Of a stretch of DNA of 64,000 nucleotides, positions 43,783-51,834 are shown one piece after another; positions within the stretch are counted from its first letter, which is position 1; each line of letters starts with the position of its first letter. The DNA lies in the NCBI GenBank assembly GCA_964518955.1, contig CAZFHS010000031.1, positions 16,248-80,247 of the forward strand. The letters are read 5' to 3'. Made by a program: the position numbers and the translations under genes. Source of the DNA: JBDGYW01 sp964518955. Its GTDB lineage: Bacteria > Gemmatimonadota > Gemmatimonadetes > Gemmatimonadales > GWC2-71-9. The notes beneath the pieces were generated by a model. The model was not told where the DNA came from, ran no database searches, and was given only the letters and a program-made list of their open reading frames with translations.

Positions 43783-45126
43783 TCAATCGCTCAAACGGTG
43801 TTTCTTGATCTTGTTGATCAACGTGGCTCGAGTGATGCCAAGGTCCTTGGCAGCATGAGTTCGATTGCCCTCATGCCGGGTGAGCATGTGTCTAATGTGA
43901 TTCTTCTCCACCTGCTCCAGAGACAAACCGTAGTAGCGATATTGCGAGGAACCCCGCTTCTTTTGAAGCTCGATCGGCAGATGCTCGACCCCCACTTTGC
44001 CCCCTCGCGCCATGATCAAGGTGCGTTCTAATACGTTGCGCATCTCCCTGCAGTTGCCCGGCCACGCATACTCCAGCAACCGTTCCAACACATTGGCACC
44101 AATTGTCGGCGTCGAGCCTCCCACCTCTTTGCTGAGAGTCGCAAGAAAACCTTCGAGCAGAGACTGGCGATCGAGGGGCGATCGCTGTCTCAGCGGCGGC
44201 AGGTGTATCGCGGTCACTGAGATTCGGTAATAGAGGTCTTCGCGGAAGCTTCCATCCGCCTGCGCTGCTTCGAGGTCCCTGTTGGAGGCCGTAATGAGGC
44301 GCACATCGACCTTCTTCTCAGCAGTCCCACCGAGCCTGCGGAATGACTTGGCCTCCAACACGCGCAGGAGTTTCGGCTGCAACGATGTGGCGAGCTCACC
44401 GATCTCGTCGAGGAATAGTGTTCCTCCATCTGCTATCTCGAAAAGGCCGCGCTTCTTTTCTTTGGCATCGGTGAAGGCACCCTTCTCGTGGCCAAACAGC
44501 TCACTGTCGAGAAAGTTTGCCGAAAGTCCACCACAGTTGATGTCAATGAACGGGCGATCGGCGCGCGGCGAGAGGCGGTGGATGAGGCGTGCTAGCCACC
44601 CCTTTCCCGTTCCACTCTCCCCGGTCAGGAGGACGGTCGTTCTCTCGCTGGCCGCAATCAACTCCGCCTGCTCTGCGATCTTCTTCATCTGAGGCGAGAA
44701 ACCCAAGCCCTCGGGCGACACACCATGATCGAACCGGTTCCTCAGTCGCTCGATTTCTCGCCGCATCCGAATGTTCTGGGTAGTGCGTTCGATGACAGAC
44801 ATCAAATGCGACATTTCGACGGGCTTCGTGAGAAAATCCTCGGCACCAAGCTGCATGGCGCGCACTGCGGTTTCGATATCGCCGTGTCCGGTCAGAAGAA
44901 CGACTGCTGCATCACGGCTGCGCAGTTGTTCGAGGACATCGATCCCCGAGATGTCCGGAAGCTCCAGATCCAGAAGTACGACGTCGTGGCCGTATGCTTC
45001 ATGAAGCTCGAGGCACTCATGCCCGTCGGACGCGCGTCCAACCTCGTAACCCGAGTTCTCGAGAAATGTCCCCAGAGATTTCAGGATCGCCGGGTCGTCG
45101 TCTACCAGGAGTATTGAAGATGCCAC
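43783..45126 (-). CDS. NtrC-family sigma-54-dependent response regulator
   Basis: 447 residues from the GTG at 45126 (VASSILLVDDDP), five bases after the stop of the upstream gene; a longer frame to 45234 would overlap that gene. Receiver with acceptor Asp in VLLDLELP (about residue 53) and Lys in LTKPVEM. AAA+ domain with Walker A GESGTGKGW, Walker B GTLFLDEIGEL, and the sigma-54 contact loop reading GAFTDA instead of GAFTGA. Fis-type helix-turn-helix at the end (HIRHMLTRHEGNRTHAAKDLGITRATLINKIKKH). It should activate the two sigma-54 promoters just downstream. No partner histidine kinase is adjacent. Confidence 0.92.
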   Translation of the reverse strand: MASSILLVDDDPAILKSLGTFLENSGYEVGRASDGHECLELHEAYGHDVVLLDLELPDISGIDVLEQLRSRDAAVVLLTGHGDIETAVRAMQLGAEDFLTKPVEMSHLMSVIERTTQNIRMRREIERLRNRFDHGVSPEGLGFSPQMKKIAEQAELIAASERTTVLLTGESGTGKGWLARLIHRLSPRADRPFIDINCGGLSANFLDSELFGHEKGAFTDAKEKKRGLFEIADGGTLFLDEIGELATSLQPKLLRVLEAKSFRRLGGTAEKKVDVRLITASNRDLEAAQADGSFREDLYYRISVTAIHLPPLRQRSPLDRQSLLEGFLATLSKEVGGSTPTIGANVLERLLEYAWPGNCREMRNVLERTLIMARGGKVGVEHLPIELQKKRGSSQYRYYGLSLEQVEKNHIRHMLTRHEGNRTHAAKDLGITRATLINKIKKHRLSD

Positions 45127-45131
45127 AGACG

Positions 45132-45497
45132 CTATGTCTTGCCGCGACCGAGTTCGCTTGACTTGGCAAACGTCACTGCCTTCTCGACAGCTTGATCCAA
45201 ACACAATTGAAAGCCGGCGACTGGGCCGACACATGCTGCACGAAGATTGCGTAGGCCTGACGCCATCAAATACGGGTCCATGGGTGGGTTGCTCACCATT
45301 GTGTGCCGCCAGAGCTCTTCTGCCTTATCGTGAAACGGCACCACAACATCTAGCTCCTCCTCACTGAATATGCCCCGCTCAACTTGGTCGCGGATATCAT
45401 TGACCATGCCCCCAAGCAGCATCTGAATGTCATCCCGAGTGCCCCCGCCAACGGTGGAGATGCGTTTCAGGAATCGGTCCCGACGAGTCTCACTCAT
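45132..45497 (-). CDS. Hypothetical protein upstream of the NtrC-type regulator
   Basis: 121 residues with an excellent ribosome site (AGGAGGTGA six bases before the ATG). Mostly helical and soluble: RRDRFLKRISTVGGGTRDDIQMLLGGMVNDIRDQVERGIFSEEELDVVVPFHDKAEELWRHTM. The stop lies just before the regulator GTG, so both form an operon. It may modulate the regulator, but the family is not recognised. Confidence 0.6.
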   Translation of the reverse strand: MSETRRDRFLKRISTVGGGTRDDIQMLLGGMVNDIRDQVERGIFSEEELDVVVPFHDKAEELWRHTMVSNPPMDPYLMASGLRNLRAACVGPVAGFQLCLDQAVEKAVTFAKSSELGRGKT

Positions 45498-45750
45498 ACT
45501 TGTTCACCTCCTAATGGCTCTCGCACCGATCAGAATGAAGCTCAGATCGGGTACTGGCAAGTATGTGCAGTAGGATTGGAGCTGTCCAGACGTTGTACTG
45601 TTTGTCATTCTTGAAACGGGATAACCAAAACAGTGCCAAGGATATGACCACGGTACATGAAGGGAAACCGAGCCGGGCCTGAGCTTGACACCGTAGTACC
45701 CCGTGTGGAACCTCAAACGCCTTTCGACTCTCATGATACGGGAATGGTAG

Positions 45751-46491
45751 ATGCCAAAAAGCATCGGACGAAAATTCATGCGGCAGACCGCGCATCAGTT
45801 CCTATCACCCTCGGGTGAGGAAACGGGCATCCCCCAACCCCCGCTGGAACTACCAGTGCCCGATGCTGCCAGACGGATTCCCCTGCCGGCACCGACGCTG
45901 CCTGAAGCCCCGGACTCCGATTTCTGCAGCGCCCTCGCACGCCGACGCTCCACTAGGGAGTACAGTGCCGAGCCGCTCTCGCTCTTGGAACTGTCATTTC
46001 TGCTTTGGGCGACGCAAGGCGTAAAGGAGGTGACAGACCGACCCTCTACGTTGCGGCCCGTTCCTTCGGCGGGTGCGCGTCATGCATTCGAGACATATCT
46101 GATGATCAACCGCGTCGAGGGCCTAAAACCGGGTGTGTACCGCTATGTCGCTCTCGAGCATGCGCTCATCGAAGTAGACATGAAGCCAGAGACGGCGGCC
46201 GGCATTGGCGCGTCGTGCCGAAACAGCCAGCCTCTCTGCACAACGAGCGCCGTCACTTTTCTCTGGGTCGCAGTCACCGAGCGGATGACCTGGCTATACA
46301 GCGACCGAGGGTACCGATTCTTGCATCTCGATGCCGGGCACGTGTGTCAGAACCTGTACCTGGCAGCAGACAGGATTGAGTGTGGAGTCTGCGCGATTGG
46401 CGGATTCAACGACGATGAGGTGAATCCCCTCCTGGGACTGGATGGAGAGGATCTATTCGTGATCTACATCGCCACGGTCGGAAAGCGGTAG
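45751..46491 (+). CDS. SagB/ThcOx-family nitroreductase-like oxidoreductase
   Basis: 246 residues. The conserved start of the FMN domain is LARRRSTREYSAEPLSLLELSFLLWATQGV, followed by LRPVPSAGARHAFETYLMINRVEGLKPGVYRY and the C-terminal FLHLDAGHVCQNLYLAADRIECGVCAIGGF. This matches SagB-type dehydrogenases, which oxidise azolines in peptide natural products, although many are stand-alone reductases. No precursor peptide or cyclodehydratase gene lies nearby, so a general FMN oxidoreductase role is more likely here. It converges on the SDR gene three bases away. Confidence 0.88.
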   Translation: MPKSIGRKFMRQTAHQFLSPSGEETGIPQPPLELPVPDAARRIPLPAPTLPEAPDSDFCSALARRRSTREYSAEPLSLLELSFLLWATQGVKEVTDRPSTLRPVPSAGARHAFETYLMINRVEGLKPGVYRYVALEHALIEVDMKPETAAGIGASCRNSQPLCTTSAVTFLWVAVTERMTWLYSDRGYRFLHLDAGHVCQNLYLAADRIECGVCAIGGFNDDEVNPLLGLDGEDLFVIYIATVGKR

Positions 46492-46494
46492 ATC

Positions 46495-47334
46495 CTACCT
46501 GAGCTTGTTCTCATCGTGCCAGATCCGACGGGCGAAAAAGTCGTCCGCGTACATCGTGACCTTCTCCGGTTCAACCGGGAAATCCCAACCCTCGGCGTCA
46601 ATCGCATCGACGATAGGCCCGGCATCGAACCGTAAGCCACTGAACCGCTCGGGCGGCTGCGAGGCAAGCCATACCCAAGCCCGGCCGAGCTCGACCGGAT
46701 CGGCCCACTTCGCCTTTTCCGCTTCCGGCGTCGCTTCCAACTCCGACCACGTTACACGCGTCGGCTTCACCGGCCTGCCCGGGCCGATGCTGTTGACGGC
46801 GATTCGGTAGGGCGCGGCCTCCAGCGCCAGCGCCTTCATGAAACCCTCCTGCGCATGTTTGTTCGCGCAGTAGGCGACCTCGTCCACATAGCCGCGAATG
46901 CTCGAACCGCTCGCGACTCCCAGTATGTGACCGGCGCCTTGGGATTTCATCACCTGCCAAACAGCGTGCGTCGCGTTGAACAAACCACCCAGGCTCACAT
47001 CGATCTGGCGCTGCCACTCTTCGGGAGTCAGGTCGTCGAATCTCACAAGAGGCATGTACACGGCGTTGTGCACCATGATATCGAGTCGGCCCCACTGATT
47101 CACGACTTCATCCACCACATTCTGGAAAGCGACCCTGTCAGCACAGTCTTGGAGACGGCTCATCAAAGGGGTACCGTCGGCCTCCAAATCGGCTTCGGCA
47201 CGCGCCAGTTCGTCTTCGTTGATGTCAGTAATGCAGACTGACGCACCCGCCTGACCCATTGCCCGGGCTATGCCCCATCCCAGCCCGCGCGCAGCGCCGG
47301 TTACGAACGCAACTCTACCTTCCAAATGCCGCAT
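46495..47334 (-). CDS. Short-chain dehydrogenase/reductase (SDR)
   Basis: 279 residues. NAD(P)-binding TGAARGLGWGIA, acidic residue after the second strand (ITDINED, suggesting NAD preference), NAG-like motif HNAVYMP, catalytic SGSS serine and YCANK (YxxxK). The C-terminal part has a GPGRPVKPTRVTW loop. It reduces or oxidises an unknown carbonyl/alcohol pair in the cytoplasm. It is followed upstream by the FG-GAP, creatininase-family and TPP genes on the same strand, with short gaps. Confidence 0.92.
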   Translation of the reverse strand: MRHLEGRVAFVTGAARGLGWGIARAMGQAGASVCITDINEDELARAEADLEADGTPLMSRLQDCADRVAFQNVVDEVVNQWGRLDIMVHNAVYMPLVRFDDLTPEEWQRQIDVSLGGLFNATHAVWQVMKSQGAGHILGVASGSSIRGYVDEVAYCANKHAQEGFMKALALEAAPYRIAVNSIGPGRPVKPTRVTWSELEATPEAEKAKWADPVELGRAWVWLASQPPERFSGLRFDAGPIVDAIDAEGWDFPVEPEKVTMYADDFFARRIWHDENKLR

Positions 47335-47385
47335 GCTAGGTTTTCCTTCCCAGACGCATCGTTCGCTTGTGAGCCGACGTGCCCA

Positions 47386-48519
47386 TCACGGTATGTTGGA
47401 AGCTCGATTGATATAGATCGTATTGGAGCCGTCGGAGTTGGCGACCACGACTTCCGGGTAATCGTCGCCGTTGAGATCGCCTACCGCGATCCCGTAGGTG
47501 ACATCCCCTTCCTCGCCGAATCGAAGCTCTGTGTATATCCTGCCGTTCCCGTCGTTGAAGAAAACCGCGTTCGACATACGCGCGTTGCCAATGACGATGT
47601 CCGCGTCACCGTCCAAGTCCATGTCGGCGATAGCAACAGCGTAGGTCGGGCCATCATCTCGGCCAAACGCGATTCCTTCAGAGAAGTTCCCACTGCCGTC
47701 TCCGAAATACACGCCGTTCGGTTCGCCAATGTTCACGGCGACGATGTCCAGCGCACCGTCCCCATTCAAATCGCCCAGAGCAACCGCCCGAGTTTCGTCT
47801 GCGCCCGTGCCAAACGGCCTGCGTTCGTTGAAGTCTGCCGCGCCGCCATTTAGGTAGACGTAGTTGGGCTGCCCCTCCCTGTTGGCCAAAACCAGGTCGG
47901 AGTCGCCATCGCGATCCACATCACCGACCGCAACCGAGATGGTTGCGTCGTCGGCAGTTCCGAAAGGCACTCGACGAGAGAATTCAGCCCGCCCGTCGTT
48001 GAAGTAGATGGCGTTCTCAGCTCGTCGGTTGGTCACGAGCAGGTCGAGAAAACCGTCATTGTCGATGTCCGCAATTGTCAGGCTACGCGCCGGCGCGGTT
48101 GCGTTACCAAACGTGCCGGCATCTTCGAACACACCAGTTCCGTCGTTGAGGTAGATCCTGTTTGGCGCCCGATCGTTCGCCACCGCCACGTCGAGGTCAC
48201 CGTCTCTATCGAGGTCCGCCAGCGGGGCTGCGTAGCTCGTGGAGCGACGCGAATAGAGAGGGTGCGCCACGGTAAATGTGCCACGGCCGTTGTTGAAGAA
48301 GACCTCGTTCTGTTGAGCCCAATGCCGACCATTAGCCACGACCGCATCGAGATCTCCGTCCCGGTCGATGTCGCCCAGCCTCACCCCAGCAGACCGATCG
48401 GTGCGAATTCCCAGCACGGCATAAGGATGGACCGCCAAAGCGCGGCTCTGACCTGTGGCGCCGAGGGGCATGATGGTAGCCCCGACGGCTGCAAAAATTA
48501 GGGGGACGTGCAGTCTCAT
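47386..48519 (-). CDS. Secreted FG-GAP/VCBS repeat protein
   Basis: 377 residues from the ATG at 48519, overlapping the upstream stop (ATGA). Signal peptide RLHVPLIFAAVGATIMPLGATGQS. It then has about seven repeats of the type GDIDRDGDLDAVVANGR...NEVFFNNGRGTF. Each has a calcium-binding D-x-D-x-D-G-x-x-D loop and N-x-(V/I)-(Y/F)-x-N-x-G, forming a beta propeller like integrin alpha chains. It is probably extracellular or periplasmic and may bind ligands. Coupled to the creatininase-family gene. Confidence 0.9.
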   Translation of the reverse strand: MRLHVPLIFAAVGATIMPLGATGQSRALAVHPYAVLGIRTDRSAGVRLGDIDRDGDLDAVVANGRHWAQQNEVFFNNGRGTFTVAHPLYSRRSTSYAAPLADLDRDGDLDVAVANDRAPNRIYLNDGTGVFEDAGTFGNATAPARSLTIADIDNDGFLDLLVTNRRAENAIYFNDGRAEFSRRVPFGTADDATISVAVGDVDRDGDSDLVLANREGQPNYVYLNGGAADFNERRPFGTGADETRAVALGDLNGDGALDIVAVNIGEPNGVYFGDGSGNFSEGIAFGRDDGPTYAVAIADMDLDGDADIVIGNARMSNAVFFNDGNGRIYTELRFGEEGDVTYGIAVGDLNGDDYPEVVVANSDGSNTIYINRASNIP

Positions 48520-49448
48520 GGTCGTTCCATCGGCCGCAGCTCTTTCCAACGCTCGATGAACTGAACGGCGGCATTGACGAACCGCATCGTCTCTACCCTC
48601 CCCTGTTCGACAGACGCTTCCCTGGGGTCGCGTTCGCTCCAGGCCCCGGTTGATGTCATCTCGCGCGCCGAGGTGCCCTTGCCAGTTTCCTCAGCCTTCA
48701 GCCCTTCGGCGAGAAACACGCGTGACACCGTTGGGTCGCCGGCCAAGAGTTCAGGCACCATCCTCGTCAGATGATCGGGCATCGTGAGGGTCGCCGTTTC
48801 CGCAGCAGTCATGTCAACGAGATCGGGTGCCAGGTACATCGTTCTCGACGTCTCGCTCACGCCCGCGTGTCGATCGAGCACCGTTGCGGGTTCCTGTTCC
48901 ACTCTAGTCATGAACGGAGACGCGGCAGAGCCCAGGCTCACCGCAATTCCCGCAGTCTCCTGGTTGATGCGGTCCACCAGAAAATCAACCGTTGCTCGAT
49001 TGCCGCCGTGCGCGTTCAGGAAAAGGAATCTCTTGAACCCGTGACGGAGTAGGCTCTGCACCGCCTCAAAATAGACTGCCTGGATCGTCTCACTGCGCAG
49101 CGTGATCGAGCCCGCGAACCCCATGTGGTAGGGCGACTGTCCGAGCGTCAGTACTGGCACTACTAGGGCGTCAGTTTCCTGTGCAATCAGCTTCGCTCGC
49201 TCGACGCCACTGATGAAATCGGTTCCCATGGGTAGGTGACGCGCGTGTTGCTCCAACGCACCGACAGGCAAGATCACCATGTCCGTTCGCGTAAGGAGAT
49301 CTTCCACCTCTGGCCTGGTCATATGGGGCAGGTAGTTCTTGACCTTCTGCTCGGACCAGAGGGGGTTGGTCTGGGCGTCGGCCGGGCTCATGCCGAAGGC
49401 AAGGGCGGCGGCATATACTGCCAACGCCGCAATCGTTGTGGCTTTCAT
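48516..49448 (-). CDS. Exported creatininase-family protein
   Basis: 310 residues from the ATG at 49448, which opens a signal peptide (KATTIAALAVYAAALAFGMSPADAQ) and has AGAGGA five bases upstream. Creatininase family core: MVILPVGALEQHARHLPMGTDF (Glu and His metal ligands), LTLGQSPYHMGFAGSITLR, and FLFLNAHGGNRATVD (second metal/active-site motif), with RHAGVSETS later. The family includes creatinine amidohydrolase and enzymes of mycofactocin and riboflavin-related paths, normally cytoplasmic. A signal peptide is unusual. The stop overlaps the next ATG. Confidence 0.88.
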   Translation of the reverse strand: MKATTIAALAVYAAALAFGMSPADAQTNPLWSEQKVKNYLPHMTRPEVEDLLTRTDMVILPVGALEQHARHLPMGTDFISGVERAKLIAQETDALVVPVLTLGQSPYHMGFAGSITLRSETIQAVYFEAVQSLLRHGFKRFLFLNAHGGNRATVDFLVDRINQETAGIAVSLGSAASPFMTRVEQEPATVLDRHAGVSETSRTMYLAPDLVDMTAAETATLTMPDHLTRMVPELLAGDPTVSRVFLAEGLKAEETGKGTSAREMTSTGAWSERDPREASVEQGRVETMRFVNAAVQFIERWKELRPMERP

Positions 49449-49495
49449 GCTGATCCTCTCGTGGATGGTCCTCGACGCACTCGTCTCGAGCACAC

Positions 49496-51340
49496 CTACA
49501 CTTGCCGAGTGCGATGATCGGCGAGGTTGAACGCTTGATGCCATGTCGAATCGGCTCCCCCGCCCATTCGCCTCACTCGGACGTCCACCAGGAACGGTGC
49601 GCCTGCGCGGGTGGCATCGATGCCGCGCCGCAGAGCCGGAGCCAGATCCGCTGAGTTCTCGACGAGTGCACCTTCGATACCCTGGCTCTGAGCGAGCTTC
49701 ACGAAGTCGATGTCGGGGTCGCCGAGGTATAGGCCGGTGAACCGATTCGACTCCCGCATTTTCCCATTGTATCGGTGGTAACCGTTGCGCACCGTTTGGT
49801 AGTTCAGATTGTTGCACACCACCGTGAGCACCGGAACTCCATAGCGAGCCTGACTCCAGAATCCCGCCGCACTGTACATCACCGAACCGTCACCAATGCT
49901 GCACACGACCTGGCGGTCGGGCTGACCGATTTTCACGCCCGTGGCGGCACCGATTCCCCAACCGAGTCCGAACCCAGATGCAGTGAGCCACATCTTCTCG
50001 TCGTCGCGAAAACCGGTGCTCAGGAACTGATTGGACCCGCTCAGGTTCTCAGAGACGACTATGGCGTCTCTGTCGAGTTCCTGCTCGAGGGCCCAACCGA
50101 GTTCGTCAGGGTGGATCGGCGCCATACCGATCCGGTCTCTCTGGATCTCCTGGTACCAGCGTCGCGGGGTGGTGCGGGAAGAAACAATCGCGGCGATGCG
50201 TCTCGCAGTCGCCTGCGACTTGACCGAGTCGATGATTGCACGCAGCGTGACCTTCACGTTTGCGACCATGGCCAGATCGAAGGGGCGGTTGCTGCCCATG
50301 GCCGTGGTGTTGAGCCCGATGCACACTACTGTCGTATCAGCTGGTTCCGACCCCATGCGAGTGTCTGTGACACCAGCATATATCACCAGGTCCTTCCCCT
50401 CACTCGAAAAACGATCCGCGAATAGCTCGTGGCGCCGGGGGAAGTTGTGAAACGCCGAAGGACTCTGGTTGCATGCTGGCAAGTGAAGGAGTTCTGCGAG
50501 TTCGAGTGCTTCTGCTTGAGCACCGGCCCGGCTGACTTCATCGCCAACGAAGAGAACTGGAGACCTTGCCTCCAAAAGAAGGTGCGCTACATGGTCCACA
50601 TCGTCCTGATTGGGCGGGATCTCGTCCGGTAGGAGGAACCCCTCCCGAGGGAAGACTGTACTCGAAACGTCCCTCGCTTCCAGAATCCTGTTGGGAACCG
50701 CTAGATAAACCGGCCCGCCAGGAGCAGTCGTTGCGATCTTGAATGCGCGACGGAGCATAGTCGGGATACCGGCGGAGTCATGACATTCCCAGGAAATCTT
50801 GGTGAACTGGCGGTTGACCTCCTTCTGGTCGAATCCTGGGCGCGGGCCGAGAAAGATGTCGTCGTCTCCGAGTTCGTTGTCGAGGAGTCCTGCCGTGAGA
50901 ATGACCGCCGATCCGTCGCGACTGCAGTTGTACATCTGACCCGCTGCCTGCGCAGTGCCCGCAATGACGTGTACGTTCACGAATGCGGGCTCCCCCGTCA
51001 CCTTGTTGTAGCCGTCGGCCATGGCGATCACAACACCTTCATGAAGCCCCATGATCAGCTGCATCGGTTGATCGAGAAAGGCATCGAATAGGCCAACCTC
51101 GTAAGAGCCGGGGTTCGTGAACAAGAACTTCACGCCTGCGGCTTTCATCTGCTCGACGAACAAATCGCCGCCGGTACCATTGATCTCGTGGCCGGAACCC
51201 GATGTGCCGTCGGTTACCGCCTCGGCAGACCGCACCGTTGCTGCGATGCCGGGGCCACTGACGCCGATAGCCGCGAGCGATTGCACGAAATTGCGGCGGG
51301 AGAGGCTTCGGCCGAGGTAACCGTCTACGAGATCTCGCAT
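49496..51340 (-). CDS. Tat-exported thiamine-pyrophosphate-dependent enzyme (acetolactate synthase/benzoylformate decarboxylase-like)
   Basis: 614 residues. It begins with a twin-arginine signal (SLSRRNFVQSLAAIGVSG), then the Pyr domain (GGDLFVEQMKAAGVKFLFTNPGSYEVGLFDAF; catalytic Glu in GLHEGVVIAMADGY), a central domain and the PP domain with the cofactor motif GDGSVMYSAAGFWSQARYGVPVLTVVCNNLNY. All TPP-binding features are present. Such enzymes carry out decarboxylation or carboligation of 2-keto acids. Export through Tat implies folding with TPP and Mg before transport, and activity in the periplasm. It heads a same-strand run with the creatininase-like, FG-GAP and SDR genes. Confidence 0.9.
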   Translation of the reverse strand: MRDLVDGYLGRSLSRRNFVQSLAAIGVSGPGIAATVRSAEAVTDGTSGSGHEINGTGGDLFVEQMKAAGVKFLFTNPGSYEVGLFDAFLDQPMQLIMGLHEGVVIAMADGYNKVTGEPAFVNVHVIAGTAQAAGQMYNCSRDGSAVILTAGLLDNELGDDDIFLGPRPGFDQKEVNRQFTKISWECHDSAGIPTMLRRAFKIATTAPGGPVYLAVPNRILEARDVSSTVFPREGFLLPDEIPPNQDDVDHVAHLLLEARSPVLFVGDEVSRAGAQAEALELAELLHLPACNQSPSAFHNFPRRHELFADRFSSEGKDLVIYAGVTDTRMGSEPADTTVVCIGLNTTAMGSNRPFDLAMVANVKVTLRAIIDSVKSQATARRIAAIVSSRTTPRRWYQEIQRDRIGMAPIHPDELGWALEQELDRDAIVVSENLSGSNQFLSTGFRDDEKMWLTASGFGLGWGIGAATGVKIGQPDRQVVCSIGDGSVMYSAAGFWSQARYGVPVLTVVCNNLNYQTVRNGYHRYNGKMRESNRFTGLYLGDPDIDFVKLAQSQGIEGALVENSADLAPALRRGIDATRAGAPFLVDVRVRRMGGGADSTWHQAFNLADHRTRQV

Positions 51341-51493
51341 ATGTTTACTCCTTAACTCCGTTCATCCGCTGGGACGGGCGAGGCGGCGTGGCGATGATTT
51401 TCGATGGGTCGTTAGATAGATATCTGGCAGTGCAAGTCTCGGGAAGAGCAACCCTGCCCCCTTCACCGGTTAACCGTGATAATTGATCCCTTC

Positions 51494-51532
51494 GCGACCG
51501 TGGCGGAATTGGCAGACGCGCAGGACTTAGGA
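51494..51532 (+). pseudogene. tRNA-Leu 5' half (truncated), copy 1
   Basis: Reads as the acceptor 5' strand, D-arm (GGCGGAATTGGCAGACGC) and anticodon arm with a TAG anticodon of a bacterial tRNA-Leu, then departs from tRNA sequence after TTAGGA. No T-arm or matching 3' acceptor strand follows. The upstream flank back to about 51451, including a GATAAT box, matches the flank of copy 2 at 56948-57029. It looks like a displaced 5' end left by integration at the anticodon loop. Confidence 0.6.
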
Positions 51533-51834
51533 ACCGGCACCGGAAGCCTCCCAACACCCCGCAAGCCCCGTCAGATCAAGCACTTACTTTGTCGGTGAAT
51601 ATTCGGCGGGTCTCAGTTTTGGGTCTGTGTTTGTTCTAGCAGAAATCCTGACCTATTCGCTCCACGAAGAGGCTGCCTTTCCACGCACATTTGAAGCACA
51701 CAGGTCTGGAAGCTCCCGTCTGACGGGGCTTCCGAGACGGACAGGGGATTTCTAATCCTCAGTCCCCCCGTCAGTCCGGGGAACCCTCACTTCTAGTCGC
51801 CTGAAGTTCACGCCAGTGGACCGGTGATCGCAGC
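51533..51834. other. Intergenic stretch after the tRNA-Leu fragment
   Basis: No gene recognised. It contains a GC-rich hairpin (annotated separately) and further C/G runs around 51745-51785. It may be element-end sequence. Confidence 0.4.
51708..51733. terminator. GC-rich hairpin, possible bidirectional terminator
   Basis: GGAAGC and CCCGTC pair with GACGGG and GCTTCC, a 12-bp stem with one bulged T and a minimal loop. A clear T-run is missing, so a terminator role is uncertain; it could also be a recombination-site feature. Confidence 0.35.

Noticed and set aside
45751..46491. RiPP biosynthesis cluster around the SagB-like gene
   Set aside because: No precursor peptide, YcaO or E1-like gene in the surrounding 10 kb.
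51494..51600. Complete tRNA-Leu gene or a tRNA with a group I intron
   Set aside because: No T-arm or pairing 3' acceptor strand follows within a plausible distance, and no intron core motifs were recognised.
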